Source: Thermoplasmatota archaeon
GTDB taxonomy: Archaea; Thermoplasmatota; E2; DHVEG-1
Direction of reading: 5' to 3'
Assembly: GCA_016930995.1 (NCBI GenBank)
Contig: JAFGFQ010000155.1
Coordinates: 1 to 38,499 of the forward strand
Length of the DNA stretch: 38,499 bases
The notes under the pieces: generated by a model
Seen by the model: only the letters and a program-made list of their open reading frames with translations
Told to the model about the DNA's origin: nothing
Databases searched by the model: none
Shown here: positions 23,571 to 31,967 of the stretch, one piece after another
Layout: every line of letters begins with the position of its first letter
How positions within the stretch are numbered: position 1 is the stretch's first letter
Made by a program: the position numbers and the translations under genes

Positions 23571-23634
23571 GGAAGGATGGAGGTACCTCCAGAAGAAGGA
23601 AAGATGGGATGCTTTAGGGAGATAGAGGTACCTC
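23571..23634 (+). repeat. Hairpin element B with two GAGGTACCTC palindromes
   Basis: GGAAGGAT (23571-23578) is followed by GGAGGTACCTCC (23579-23590), a perfect palindrome. Thirteen bases later comes ATGGGATGC (23604-23612), and twelve bases after that GAGGTACCTC (23625-23634), a second palindrome. The two arms can pair with each other over 10 bp, or each may fold or bind protein alone. The order and spacing match element A at 4074. As DNA, the two identical palindromes 45 bases apart could be operator sites between the divergent regulators. Confidence 0.45.
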
Positions 23635-23919
23635 ATGATTCTAGGAAGGATTGTTGTTTCTTTTTTGTATTCGAAGGGATGGGATGTGGGAAGAGATGGG
23701 CAGAAAGGATCGCAGTGGAATGTATGATCAAACGTATGGTGCTCCCCCAGGCGGATTTTTTGATGGGTCTGTTGCGATGCGGTTTTGTTAGAGGAGTTTT
23801 CATTTGGTTTTATCCCTTCACCACTTTGCCATGCATTTTTGCTTGGCAAAACAAGTATCATTTAATTAGTATATATAATTTTCTGTCTTTGCATGGCATA
23901 ACTGACTGGCAATAACGAA

Positions 23920-23931
23920 ATGCATAAATAC
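23920..23931 (+). promoter_or_regulatory. TATA box of the HTH-PAS-PAS gene
   Basis: ATGCATAAATAC is centred 26 bases ahead of GTG 23952, supporting that GTG as a leaderless start. Confidence 0.45.
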
Positions 23932-23951
23932 ACACGAACGGATAATCGGTC

Positions 23952-24875
23952 GTGGAGAGTTATCAAGAGGAACTGATAAAAATAAAAACTATTCTGAAAA
24001 AGAACCCCAAAGGTATGACGGTCACTGATATCGCAAGAGAGATCAACATTAATAGGAACTCTGTAGCAAAATACCTTGACATACTTCTCATCTCAGGCCA
24101 AGCAGAGATGGTCACATTTGGCCCTGCAAAGGTTTTTTTTCCCTCTTCACGACTTCCCCTCTCCGCATTACTTAATCTCACCAGCGACTACATCGTCCTG
24201 CTGGACAGGGAATTACGATTCCTCCAGATGAGTGAAAATTTCTTACGATTCTTAGATATCCAACGTTCCGATATCATCGGAAAATCCATAGACACCTTCT
24301 CTGTATCCTTTTTTCAGCTCCCTGAACTGGCGCAAAACGCACGACGCGCACTCGAAGGAAAAGAACTTACCCTAGAAAAACACTACCGCCTTTCACACCA
24401 GGAATACTACCTGCGAATCCGACATATACCAACGACCTTAGACGACGGAGAACCAGGTGTCACCCTTATTTTCGAAGATATCACCATGCGAAAACAAACA
24501 GAACAGAACATGAAACGCATCATCAAAGAATGGGAGACGACCTTTAATTCCATCTCTGAGATGGTCTGCATTCAAGACAATGAATTTTCCATTCTCCGAG
24601 TCAATCGCTCCTTTGCGGAGTTTCTTCAAAAGACACCTGAGGAATGTGTCGGCAAGAAATGCTATGAACTACTCCATGGTACGAACGAGGCTCATTCCTC
24701 TTGTCCCTGTGTCCGGGCACATCAGACAAAAAAACCAACGACGGCCGAATTCTTCGAACCCCATCTCGGAAAATATCTGGAGATTTCATCCCTGCCGATC
24801 TTCAACGATGACGGGGACATTCTTAGCTCCGTGCATATAGTACGAGACAAAACCACACAGAAACAGCAACTATAA
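23952..24875 (+). CDS. HTH-PAS-PAS sensory regulator without a kinase domain
   Basis: This 307-residue protein has a winged-HTH at about residues 1-65 (GMTVTDIAREININRNSVAKYLDILLISGQ). A PAS domain follows at about 72-180 (TSDYIVLLDRELRFLQMSENFLRFL ... GVTLIFEDITMRKQTEQ). A second PAS domain at about 190-305 carries a Cys motif: GKKCYELLHGTNEAHSSCPC, with Cys237, 251 and 253. Similar Cys-PAS domains occur in methanogen and Thermoplasmatota sensors and may bind a metal, heme or redox cofactor, but none is shown here. There is no histidine kinase domain; the protein ends at the PAS exit. It could be a one-component transcription regulator. The start is GTG. Confidence 0.86.
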   Translation: MESYQEELIKIKTILKKNPKGMTVTDIAREININRNSVAKYLDILLISGQAEMVTFGPAKVFFPSSRLPLSALLNLTSDYIVLLDRELRFLQMSENFLRFLDIQRSDIIGKSIDTFSVSFFQLPELAQNARRALEGKELTLEKHYRLSHQEYYLRIRHIPTTLDDGEPGVTLIFEDITMRKQTEQNMKRIIKEWETTFNSISEMVCIQDNEFSILRVNRSFAEFLQKTPEECVGKKCYELLHGTNEAHSSCPCVRAHQTKKPTTAEFFEPHLGKYLEISSLPIFNDDGDILSSVHIVRDKTTQKQQL

Positions 24876-25034
24876 AGAAAGCATCGATTGATTACCTTTA
24901 AGAGAACAAGGCATTTTTTTTTAAAATAAAATTAAATTACAACAGACTCATAGTCTCACCTATTACCTATTTATAATACCTCTCCCATATATTATAAAAC
25001 GTTTGTTTGTAACGTTAAAAGGGGATAATTCATA

Positions 25035-27539
25035 ATGAAGAACAAGAAGATGATTGCCATCATTGGTATGTTGATTCTTCTCATTCAGCTACCAATACTT
25101 AAAGCAGATGTTCAGACAGAGCAACACACAACGCTGTATGACATGATCTCATATGATTATTCACATGAAAACGAACTCCGCATCACCTTTCAATTACCAG
25201 AATTAATTCAGACGAACCTACAAACCGAGGAAGGATATTTCACCTTAGTAGAGATTCCAAATTTTGGTTTTGTTGGAGCTATTGGGGGTCCCCAACTCCC
25301 AGCGGTCACAGTACTCACCGCTGTTTCCTCGCTTCCTTCCTCTGTTGAGATTCTTAGTGCCCACATCATGGAAACCCGGCATAATCAACGAGTCTTCCCA
25401 ATGCAGAGACCTCAAAGCGATAGTGAAAAAACCCAGGAATCAGAATTCATCTACGACGAATCAGCATATCTCCTGGATGAAATGCTTCCTGGAATCATGG
25501 CCGAGATGGGAGACAGCGGGAAAATCAGAGACATCCCCTTTGTCAAACTCCGATTCTACCCTGTTCAATACAACCCTGCTCAACAAATCGTAACCATCTA
25601 TGATACCATCACCATCAAACTGGTTTTCTCTCTAAATGACCCTGTCATCATCGAATCACCCTTCACGCAATCACAGTATTATCCTTTCTACACAAACGTT
25701 TTCCACAACTGGGCTAGCTTTGTCACTGCAACTACATTCCAGCAGCACAGCGGTACAAAGGAGCCTGGCTGCGATTACTTTATCATCACCCATCCAAACT
25801 ACTACACGCAAGCCCAACAACTCGCCGAGTGGAAATATCAGACGGGGTATCTGACAAAAGTTATGAATGTTTCTGATATCGGCACCACCTCTACACAAAT
25901 ACGCTCGTTCCTGATTAACGCGTATTCGACCTGGGCTCCACGACCTTCGTACATCCTGCTCTTCGGTGACTCAGAACATATACCAGCGACAAACCTTTAT
26001 GGTACTCCAACCGACCTTTGGTACGCAGCAGTGAACGGAACAGACTACTACCCGGATTGGTTCATCGGCAGGATACCAGTCGATACCGTCGACCAAGCAA
26101 ATGTTGTTATACAAAAGATCCTCACCTATGAACAAACCCCACCGACCCAACCCAACTTTTACAACAATATGGTAGTCGCCGCCTATTTCCAGGACGATTA
26201 CAGCCCTTATCATTACGAAGACCGTCGGTTCGTCCTCACCTCTGAAGAAATCAGAGATTACCTTCAGTCAATCGGGTACACAGCACAACGAATTTACTGT
26301 ACTGGCTCAACGATTACTCCCACTAATTACAACAACGGGTACTATGCGAACGGGGAACCATTGCCCCCTGAACTTTTACGTCCAACCTTCCCTTGGGATG
26401 GAGATGCAACCGACATCATCACCGCAATCAATCAAGGCATCTTCATTCTGAATCATCGCGACCATGGGGGAGTCTCAGGATGGGGGGATCCGTATTTTAC
26501 CACCTCGCATGTCAGCACCCTTACCAACGGAGAACTCCTTCCGGTCGTCTTTAGTTTCAACTGCCTTACGGGGGCATTTACCTCAGGGGAGTGTTTCTGC
26601 GAGGAGTTCCTGCGGAAAAGCAATGGCGGCGCAGTCGGTGCCTATGGTGCCACGGACGTCAGCTACAGCGGCTACAACGATTACCTCTGCAGAGGCGTCT
26701 ACGATGCCATCTGGCCGCAGTTCGACCCCCAAATCGGAAATAATGTCTCGCTGACACATATGGGTGAGATGCTGAACTATGGAAAGGCGTTCATGGCAGA
26801 CACCTGGGGAGATCCCTGGGGCTATGAACGATTAGAGTTCGAGTTGTTCCACTGCTTTGGTGACCCCTCTTTAGATATCTACACCAAGCTTCCTGGAACC
26901 CTTGAAATCACCTCTACGATCATTGCCGATACGATTCAAATCATGGTCACCGGGAATAGCAACCCCATCGACGGAGCACGCGTCTGTCTGCGTCAGGAGA
27001 ACGGATTTTACAAATCTGGGTTTACCGATGCAAGTGGGAATATTTTGTTTGTTATCACAGGGATATCCATTGACGACCCAGTGACCGTTGTTGTGACTGC
27101 CCATAATTACCTTTACTACTCTGAGAGTTTCTTGTTGAACCAAAAACCACAGAAACCAACTAGACCGACTGGGTCAACTGAAGGAAAAATAAACGTCGAA
27201 TATAACTATACAACCTCGACGATAGACGCCGATGGCGACAATGTCTCCTACTTGTTCTCCTGGGGTGATGGAACAGACAGCGGTTGGATAGGACCGTTTG
27301 ATTCCGGTGACGAAGTAACCGCGACACATACATGGACCCAAAAAGGCACTTATGATATCAAAGTGAAGGCTAAAGACACAAAAGGTGAGGAAAGCGAATG
27401 GTCTGATCCTCTCTCCGTTGTCATGCCACTGGACAGTTCGGTTTCCCATCCGTTTCTCCAATGGCTCTTTAGTCTGCTTGCCAGTCGATTTTCCATCTTT
27501 TCTTCTCTTTTAACCATCGTTGAAAAGATCCTCTCGTGA
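25035..27539 (+). CDS. Exported C25 (gingipain-like) cysteine peptidase with PKD domain
   Basis: This 834-residue protein has a signal peptide (1-25) and a C25 propeptide-like beta region to about 220. The caspase-fold peptidase runs from YFIITHPNYYTQAQQLAEWK, with GRIPVDTVDQANVVIQKIL. Catalytic His477 lies in NHRDHGG and Cys510 in FSFNCLTGAF. After HCFGDPSLDIYT come an Ig-like domain (about 625-705) and a PKD domain (about 710-795: DADGDNVSYLFSWGDGT). The C terminus ends in a hydrophobic segment with alternating small and aromatic residues, possibly a surface-retention signal. AGGGGA precedes the ATG. It is on the opposite strand to the other island peptidases. Confidence 0.9.
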   Translation: MKNKKMIAIIGMLILLIQLPILKADVQTEQHTTLYDMISYDYSHENELRITFQLPELIQTNLQTEEGYFTLVEIPNFGFVGAIGGPQLPAVTVLTAVSSLPSSVEILSAHIMETRHNQRVFPMQRPQSDSEKTQESEFIYDESAYLLDEMLPGIMAEMGDSGKIRDIPFVKLRFYPVQYNPAQQIVTIYDTITIKLVFSLNDPVIIESPFTQSQYYPFYTNVFHNWASFVTATTFQQHSGTKEPGCDYFIITHPNYYTQAQQLAEWKYQTGYLTKVMNVSDIGTTSTQIRSFLINAYSTWAPRPSYILLFGDSEHIPATNLYGTPTDLWYAAVNGTDYYPDWFIGRIPVDTVDQANVVIQKILTYEQTPPTQPNFYNNMVVAAYFQDDYSPYHYEDRRFVLTSEEIRDYLQSIGYTAQRIYCTGSTITPTNYNNGYYANGEPLPPELLRPTFPWDGDATDIITAINQGIFILNHRDHGGVSGWGDPYFTTSHVSTLTNGELLPVVFSFNCLTGAFTSGECFCEEFLRKSNGGAVGAYGATDVSYSGYNDYLCRGVYDAIWPQFDPQIGNNVSLTHMGEMLNYGKAFMADTWGDPWGYERLEFELFHCFGDPSLDIYTKLPGTLEITSTIIADTIQIMVTGNSNPIDGARVCLRQENGFYKSGFTDASGNILFVITGISIDDPVTVVVTAHNYLYYSESFLLNQKPQKPTRPTGSTEGKINVEYNYTTSTIDADGDNVSYLFSWGDGTDSGWIGPFDSGDEVTATHTWTQKGTYDIKVKAKDTKGEESEWSDPLSVVMPLDSSVSHPFLQWLFSLLASRFSIFSSLLTIVEKILS

Positions 27540-27550
27540 AAACAAAAAAA

Positions 27551-27576
27551 CGTAATACTCTAGGTTACGTATTACG
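27551..27576. terminator. Perfect 8-bp hairpin between convergent genes
   Basis: CGTAATAC (27551-27558) pairs with GTATTACG (27569-27576) over a 10-base loop. It lies 12 bases after the C25 stop and overlaps the end of the convergent membrane-protein gene. It may act as a bidirectional terminator, though no long T run follows. Confidence 0.35.
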
Positions 27577-27838
27577 ATATATTCAGGATAGTCAGGAGCT
27601 TTAAGGTTACTAACACAAACAGCGTGAGAATCGAATTTGTTTTTAGATCAAAGACCTTGACCCATTCCAACAGCGCTATGATAACATAGGATAAAATGAG
27701 CAGCAGGACGAGTTGGAGAATTACAATTCCAATAGTGTAAAAGATATCTGAGTACGATTGGTTCAACAGCACATCCCAGATCGTCGCAAAATACGCTAAT
27801 ACTCCAATGGTGAGTTGCGCTTTGGTAATCTCTCTCAT
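27572..27838 (-). CDS. Small membrane protein of unknown function
   Basis: This 88-residue protein has about three hydrophobic helices: ITKAQLTIGVLAYFATIWDVLL, IFYTIGIVILQLVLLLILSYVII and SILTLFVLVTLKLLTIL. Short charged loops separate them. I do not recognise a family. ATG 27838 is preceded by a TATA box at 27 bases, and a GTG five codons upstream is less likely. It may be independent of the neighbouring C15 gene, which reads the same way and ends 64 bases upstream. Confidence 0.6.
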   Translation of the reverse strand: MREITKAQLTIGVLAYFATIWDVLLNQSYSDIFYTIGIVILQLVLLLILSYVIIALLEWVKVFDLKTNSILTLFVLVTLKLLTILNIS

Positions 27839-27859
27839 CGATAGTGTCAGCACACAGTT

Positions 27860-27870
27860 CTATTTAAACA
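27860..27870 (-). promoter_or_regulatory. TATA box of the small membrane protein gene
   Basis: The minus strand reads TGTTTAAATAG, centred 27 bases ahead of ATG 27838. Confidence 0.4.
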
Positions 27871-27901
27871 TTATTCATGAATCAGATACAACGAACAATA
27901 A

Positions 27902-28570
27902 TTATTGCAGACTTATCTGTATCGCTATTTTCACCGCGTCAATCAGTGTCTCCAGAGGCAGACCTTGCGGGTCCTGGGAATCCAAGAAAGGAACATGAAT
28001 GAAAACAACCGTCGTATTCAACATCTGATTCACGGTATATCCTAACAACCCATAGTACAACGCATTACAGATATAGAGTCCTGCAAAAAAACTCTGCTTC
28101 GCAGGGATGCCTGCATCCCGTATGCTCCGTGTAATTTCCCTGGTGGGCAGAGTGGTGATGCGAAGGAACGGGCCGTTTGTATTGATTCGCTGCGGAAACG
28201 ACCATGACCCGTCGTTTTTTTGGTATCGTTTGAGATTCATTCCAATCTTCTCCACTTCGATAGCCTTTGCACGAGCGTCCAGACCAAGACAGACAACCAG
28301 ATCCGGATGAGTATGTTCAATTGTTTGGATTGCCTCCTCCACTGACCTATTGAAATCGACTGGTAAGACCACCCCGATAACGTCTGCTCCGTACATCGTC
28401 GAGCCGTTCAGGGATTCAGCGATGAGCTGCGATGGATTGACTGTGTACGACCCAAAAGGCTTAAACCCGGTGACAAGAACAACCCTTGCATCAGTAACAG
28501 TTGCTGACGCAAGAGGTACAATAAGAATGAACAATACCACAATACAGGGTTTTTTCCAGAAACTCATCAT
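27902..28570 (-). CDS. Exported pyroglutamyl-peptidase I (C15)
   Basis: This 222-residue protein is a C15 cysteine peptidase that removes N-terminal pyroglutamate. VVLVTGFKPFGSYTVNPSQLIAESL is the family start. The triad is visible: Glu107 in EVEKIGMN, Cys168 in SFFAGLYICN, and His192 in FIHVPFL. Unlike the usual cytosolic enzymes of about 200 residues, it begins with a basic-hydrophobic signal peptide (about residues 1-24, ending LASATVT). The location would then be outside the cell, where it could unblock peptides made by the neighbouring exported peptidases. Start is ATG 28570 or the adjacent ATG; a TATA box lies 24 bases upstream. Confidence 0.9.
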   Translation of the reverse strand: MMSFWKKPCIVVLFILIVPLASATVTDARVVLVTGFKPFGSYTVNPSQLIAESLNGSTMYGADVIGVVLPVDFNRSVEEAIQTIEHTHPDLVVCLGLDARAKAIEVEKIGMNLKRYQKNDGSWSFPQRINTNGPFLRITTLPTREITRSIRDAGIPAKQSFFAGLYICNALYYGLLGYTVNQMLNTTVVFIHVPFLDSQDPQGLPLETLIDAVKIAIQISLQ

Positions 28571-28588
28571 ATTATTATATGTTTTTTT

Positions 28589-28599
28589 CCTATAAAACC
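28589..28599 (-). promoter_or_regulatory. TATA box of the C15 peptidase gene
   Basis: The minus strand reads GGTTTTATAGG, centred about 24 bases ahead of the ATG. Confidence 0.4.
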
Positions 28600-28624
28600 A
28601 TTCCTCTTCCCAGTATTATCCAAG

Positions 28625-29908
28625 TTAGGTTGCAAGAGAAACAATCATGATATCCATCTCATCATAGGCTCTCACCCCAGACGTCGTATAGGCATACACG
28701 TTCAGGATATATCTTCCATTAAGAGGAAGGTACCGTCCCTTGATCGTCCACTCATATGGAGGTTCCGAATCCCAAACCATGAAATACCCATCAATGCAGA
28801 ACACCACGTACTGGACTGGTTCATCAGAGAAAACCTCGGCAGTCGCAACCGTTTTTCCACCAAGGATAATTGTCGTGCCCCGCAGCCCGGTAAACCATTT
28901 TTTCGCAAAAGAGCTTTCATGGAACGGGCGTTTAAAAAAATAGGTGAACCCTTCATAGGGTCGTTGTAATCGTATTTGAACATCGATTGGTTTTTGCACA
29001 AATTCCGCGGTGATAGCACACATAAGCTTTGTGGCTTTGAGATAATACGACCAGTTCAGATGCTCAGTGGAATCATCAGGGGAGTGACCCCAGGGATACC
29101 CATCTTGATGAGCAATCCACACACCATCATATCCATAATCCACAAATGCTTGGTTATCAGCACCACGATACCCGGGGAATGTATAGACTTTCATGTCAAG
29201 AAGTTCGTTGTATTTCTCACTTATCAGACTAGCCTCATCTCCCATCCATAGAGATCGATCTGGTGGGAAGAACCGTAGCACTTTTCCCCCCTCCGTCGTA
29301 CTCGCATAGCCTATCATATCCATGTTGAGTACCGCGATAACGTTATCACCTCGAAAATATGCATCCCGCGCGTAGCAAAAACTCCCATACGTCCCGACCT
29401 CCTCGCCAGAGAAGGTAATAAACCGGATTGTTTGATTAAACTCATAATTCCTCAACACAGAAGCAATAGCAAGTACTGCTGCTGTCCCTGAGCCGTCATC
29501 ATTCGCGCCAGGAGAACCAGCAACCGTGTCATAATGACCACAGAGGATGTATTCTGCGGTGCTTCCCAAGTCAGAACCAGACAATGTCGCAACAACATTT
29601 TCACCCTGGAACCCCGCATAGCGCCACTCGTGATACTCCACAGCAAGTCCCATCTTCTCAAACTCGTTATAGATATATTCAGCGGCAAGATGGCATGTAA
29701 TAGACCCTGTATAACGAGGACCGAATTTCATCAACCCCTGATGATATTTATATAGCAGGGAGGTGTTGATCTGCTCAATCATTTCAATGATCGTGTCATT
29801 TCCAATCAAAGCAGGATTTTTTTCTTGGCGTATCACCTGCGCGGGTATGTGTATCATTGATGATGCAACAAGCGCTCCAACAAGGAAAACAACCAGTGTT
29901 TTATGCAT
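28625..29908 (-). CDS. Exported M28 family metallopeptidase (second)
   Basis: This 427-residue protein has a signal peptide (1-25) and an M28 zinc aminopeptidase domain. Zinc and catalytic residues are in GHYDTV (His125), GANDDGSG (Asp137), FSGEEVG (Glu169, Glu170), NMDMIG (Asp197) and GHSPDD (His275). A C-terminal Ig-like domain (about 315-425) has VQIRLQRPYEGFTYFFKRPF and VVFCIDGYFMVWDSEPPYEW, parallel to the module in the M28 protein at 21652, so the two are paralogues. AGGGGA eight bases ahead of the ATG is the ribosome binding site. It lies 78 bases after the C25 gene upstream on the same strand. Confidence 0.92.
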   Translation of the reverse strand: MHKTLVVFLVGALVASSMIHIPAQVIRQEKNPALIGNDTIIEMIEQINTSLLYKYHQGLMKFGPRYTGSITCHLAAEYIYNEFEKMGLAVEYHEWRYAGFQGENVVATLSGSDLGSTAEYILCGHYDTVAGSPGANDDGSGTAAVLAIASVLRNYEFNQTIRFITFSGEEVGTYGSFCYARDAYFRGDNVIAVLNMDMIGYASTTEGGKVLRFFPPDRSLWMGDEASLISEKYNELLDMKVYTFPGYRGADNQAFVDYGYDGVWIAHQDGYPWGHSPDDSTEHLNWSYYLKATKLMCAITAEFVQKPIDVQIRLQRPYEGFTYFFKRPFHESSFAKKWFTGLRGTTIILGGKTVATAEVFSDEPVQYVVFCIDGYFMVWDSEPPYEWTIKGRYLPLNGRYILNVYAYTTSGVRAYDEMDIMIVSLAT

Positions 29909-29986
29909 AGAATTCCCCTAAATCAACTGATTCTCCTATTATTATATAAATATTTCTTAATAAAATACGATAAAGAAAAAAAGATA

Positions 29987-31873
29987 TTAGGAGGGATACC
30001 CTCCGATACGAAGACTTGGGTCACCAAGCAGTGCCCATTCCTGAGCAATCTTACAGTCAATGATGTTATCCATCGGTGGATGCTCGTGCATATAAAAGAT
30101 CACATCCATCGAATGGGTCTCCCCGAGGTACTCATACCCATCGTGATACGCCTTGAAAAACAACCATTCCATATGTCGGCCTCGTTCAATGAGCGTCGTT
30201 TCCCCTGGTTGCCCATATCCAAGACCCGTGTTTGCGATCACTGCGATCGCACCACCCTTGCTTTGACTTGCTAAAGACCACGCCCAGCACCGAGGAATCC
30301 ATTGATACCGATAGAACGCCCCATATGGTTTTGTTGACTTGAAGTAACCCAACCCGTCTTCCAGAACACCCTTGATCATATTTGCTAGACTCGTGTTATA
30401 TTGCGCATTATGGCACCCACCGACAATGACAATCGGTTGTTTCTCACCATTAGAAAGTTTCGACATATGATTGAACTGTAATCCATTGACCCAGACGCTA
30501 TCATTTTTTGATGGATGCGTCGACCAGGTCACCACATTCCCATGACCTGAGAAGTGCACAAAACCACACCCTTTGTTAAATTCCTCAAGGACATCCTCTG
30601 GTCCTGTTAGCTGACCGTTTGATGTCCAAAGCATGGATGCCTCAAACCCAAGACCAAGGCTTTCCAGCTGCTGAAACGATGCGTTCGTCGCCATCTCCCC
30701 TTCATAGTATTCATTATTTTCTGGATAGGTGTCCCCAGCGATACCGATGAATCTCTTAAACCATTCCTCTCCATACGTCGAGGTTTCGTAGGCGATGATC
30801 TTCTTTACCATTGTTCGAACCTGAAAGACATTTGAACACGCCAGACGACCGACATACACCTCCGGGTACATATCCAGGATGTCTCTCTGCGTCGTTGTCC
30901 ATTCCGCAAACACCCCGTTATTGTTCGAATCCCAGCTGGAGAAACTACCGTTCTCGATTACATCCCCGAAATACAAATCAGTCAAATACGAGCCTTCATC
31001 ACCGTCGTTTAGATGCGAATACCGGACAGGGACCCACCATTTCTCTGCAGTTACCCCACCATTTCTTCCCCCGACCAAGAGCACGTATTTGATGCTCCAC
31101 TGGTCAAAAGCGTTTTTTATGAAATATTTTATCTCCTCAGCGCAGTCCCGTCCTTGCACCGGGAAATAAACACTATTGTAGATATCCTCACAGGTGACAA
31201 GTTTCGTCGTCATGTTCATGTTTATCTTATGCGTCACCAATGGCTGTAATGCTCTTGAGAACGCCTTCGGGGCGATGATTACCAGTTCGGTTTGATTAGA
31301 AAGCGTCGTTGGTTGCGTCTCTGGGACAAGAATGGAAATTGAGATCTGCGCATTTTCAGAGCAACGCAGGATGTTATCAGAGGGGAGGTATTGAATCGGA
31401 TAGAGATGAACTGCGACAAATGTCACCAGATTGTCTCCCTGTCGTCCTGTCCCGATATGATACGAATACGTCTGTTCTGGGTAGACGTCCGCATTCGTTG
31501 ACTTAAGAGGTAAAAGCAGTGATTCTTCTTTGGCATCTGCAAGTGGCTGAGATGCTTTCTTGAGTTGTTTTTCAATAGAGTGCTCTTGAATCCCTGAGAA
31601 ACTCACGGTCACCTCCGTGATTTTCGACAGGTAAGGCACAGTAAAAACCCTGGTCACAACCGGGAGCATATAACTACCAGGGGTCGACAGATACGAGGTT
31701 GCTTCAGCAAGATCAACCATGATACCGTCATCTTCAGAAGTAAGCTGTACTGCTGAAAACGAAACACTCTGTGTTTCTTTGACGATTTCTTTGTCTGAAA
31801 ACGAAGAGGCGGCAGCTCCAAATCCGTTCATAAGGACAATAGCTATAAGTATTCCTACGATTCCTTTGTTCAT
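29987..31873 (-). CDS. Exported C25 (gingipain-like) peptidase, copy 1
   Basis: This 628-residue protein has a signal peptide (1-22), a beta-rich propeptide to about 190, and a caspase-fold C25 domain. KYVLLVGGRNGG, EVYVGRLACSN, catalytic His444 in HFSGHGN and Cys487 in VGGCHNAQ are clear. It ends with EWALLGDPSLRIGGYPS, the usual C25 tail, without PKD or Ig modules. It is a close paralogue of the gene at 34497: same length within two residues and the same positions for both catalytic residues. AGGGGA precedes the ATG. Confidence 0.92.
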   Translation of the reverse strand: MNKGIVGILIAIVLMNGFGAAASSFSDKEIVKETQSVSFSAVQLTSEDDGIMVDLAEATSYLSTPGSYMLPVVTRVFTVPYLSKITEVTVSFSGIQEHSIEKQLKKASQPLADAKEESLLLPLKSTNADVYPEQTYSYHIGTGRQGDNLVTFVAVHLYPIQYLPSDNILRCSENAQISISILVPETQPTTLSNQTELVIIAPKAFSRALQPLVTHKINMNMTTKLVTCEDIYNSVYFPVQGRDCAEEIKYFIKNAFDQWSIKYVLLVGGRNGGVTAEKWWVPVRYSHLNDGDEGSYLTDLYFGDVIENGSFSSWDSNNNGVFAEWTTTQRDILDMYPEVYVGRLACSNVFQVRTMVKKIIAYETSTYGEEWFKRFIGIAGDTYPENNEYYEGEMATNASFQQLESLGLGFEASMLWTSNGQLTGPEDVLEEFNKGCGFVHFSGHGNVVTWSTHPSKNDSVWVNGLQFNHMSKLSNGEKQPIVIVGGCHNAQYNTSLANMIKGVLEDGLGYFKSTKPYGAFYRYQWIPRCWAWSLASQSKGGAIAVIANTGLGYGQPGETTLIERGRHMEWLFFKAYHDGYEYLGETHSMDVIFYMHEHPPMDNIIDCKIAQEWALLGDPSLRIGGYPS

Positions 31874-31967
31874 AAGGTTTCCCCTATTTTTTTACTAAAA
31901 ATATAGACTGCACGATATTTAAGTCTTTGCTCAAAACAACGGAAAAAAAGAAAGAAAAAAGGGGAAA

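Larger units (their letters stand above)
23487..23951. other. Divergent intergenic region between the regulators
   Basis: These 465 bases separate two divergently transcribed regulatory genes. They hold a TATA box for each, a run of ten G (23557-23566), hairpin element B with two GAGGTACCTC palindromes, and a further partial copy (GGAAGGATTG at 23644 and ATGGGATG at 23679). An AT-rich TATATATAATTTT at about 23870-23883 could be another promoter. A plus-strand open frame crossing from 23073 is a shadow of the response regulator. I see no protein gene. Confidence 0.5.

Noticed and set aside
23073..23915. 280-codon plus-strand frame across the response regulator
   Set aside because: It is a shadow of the receiver gene followed by purine-rich intergenic DNA; the translation has no domain features.
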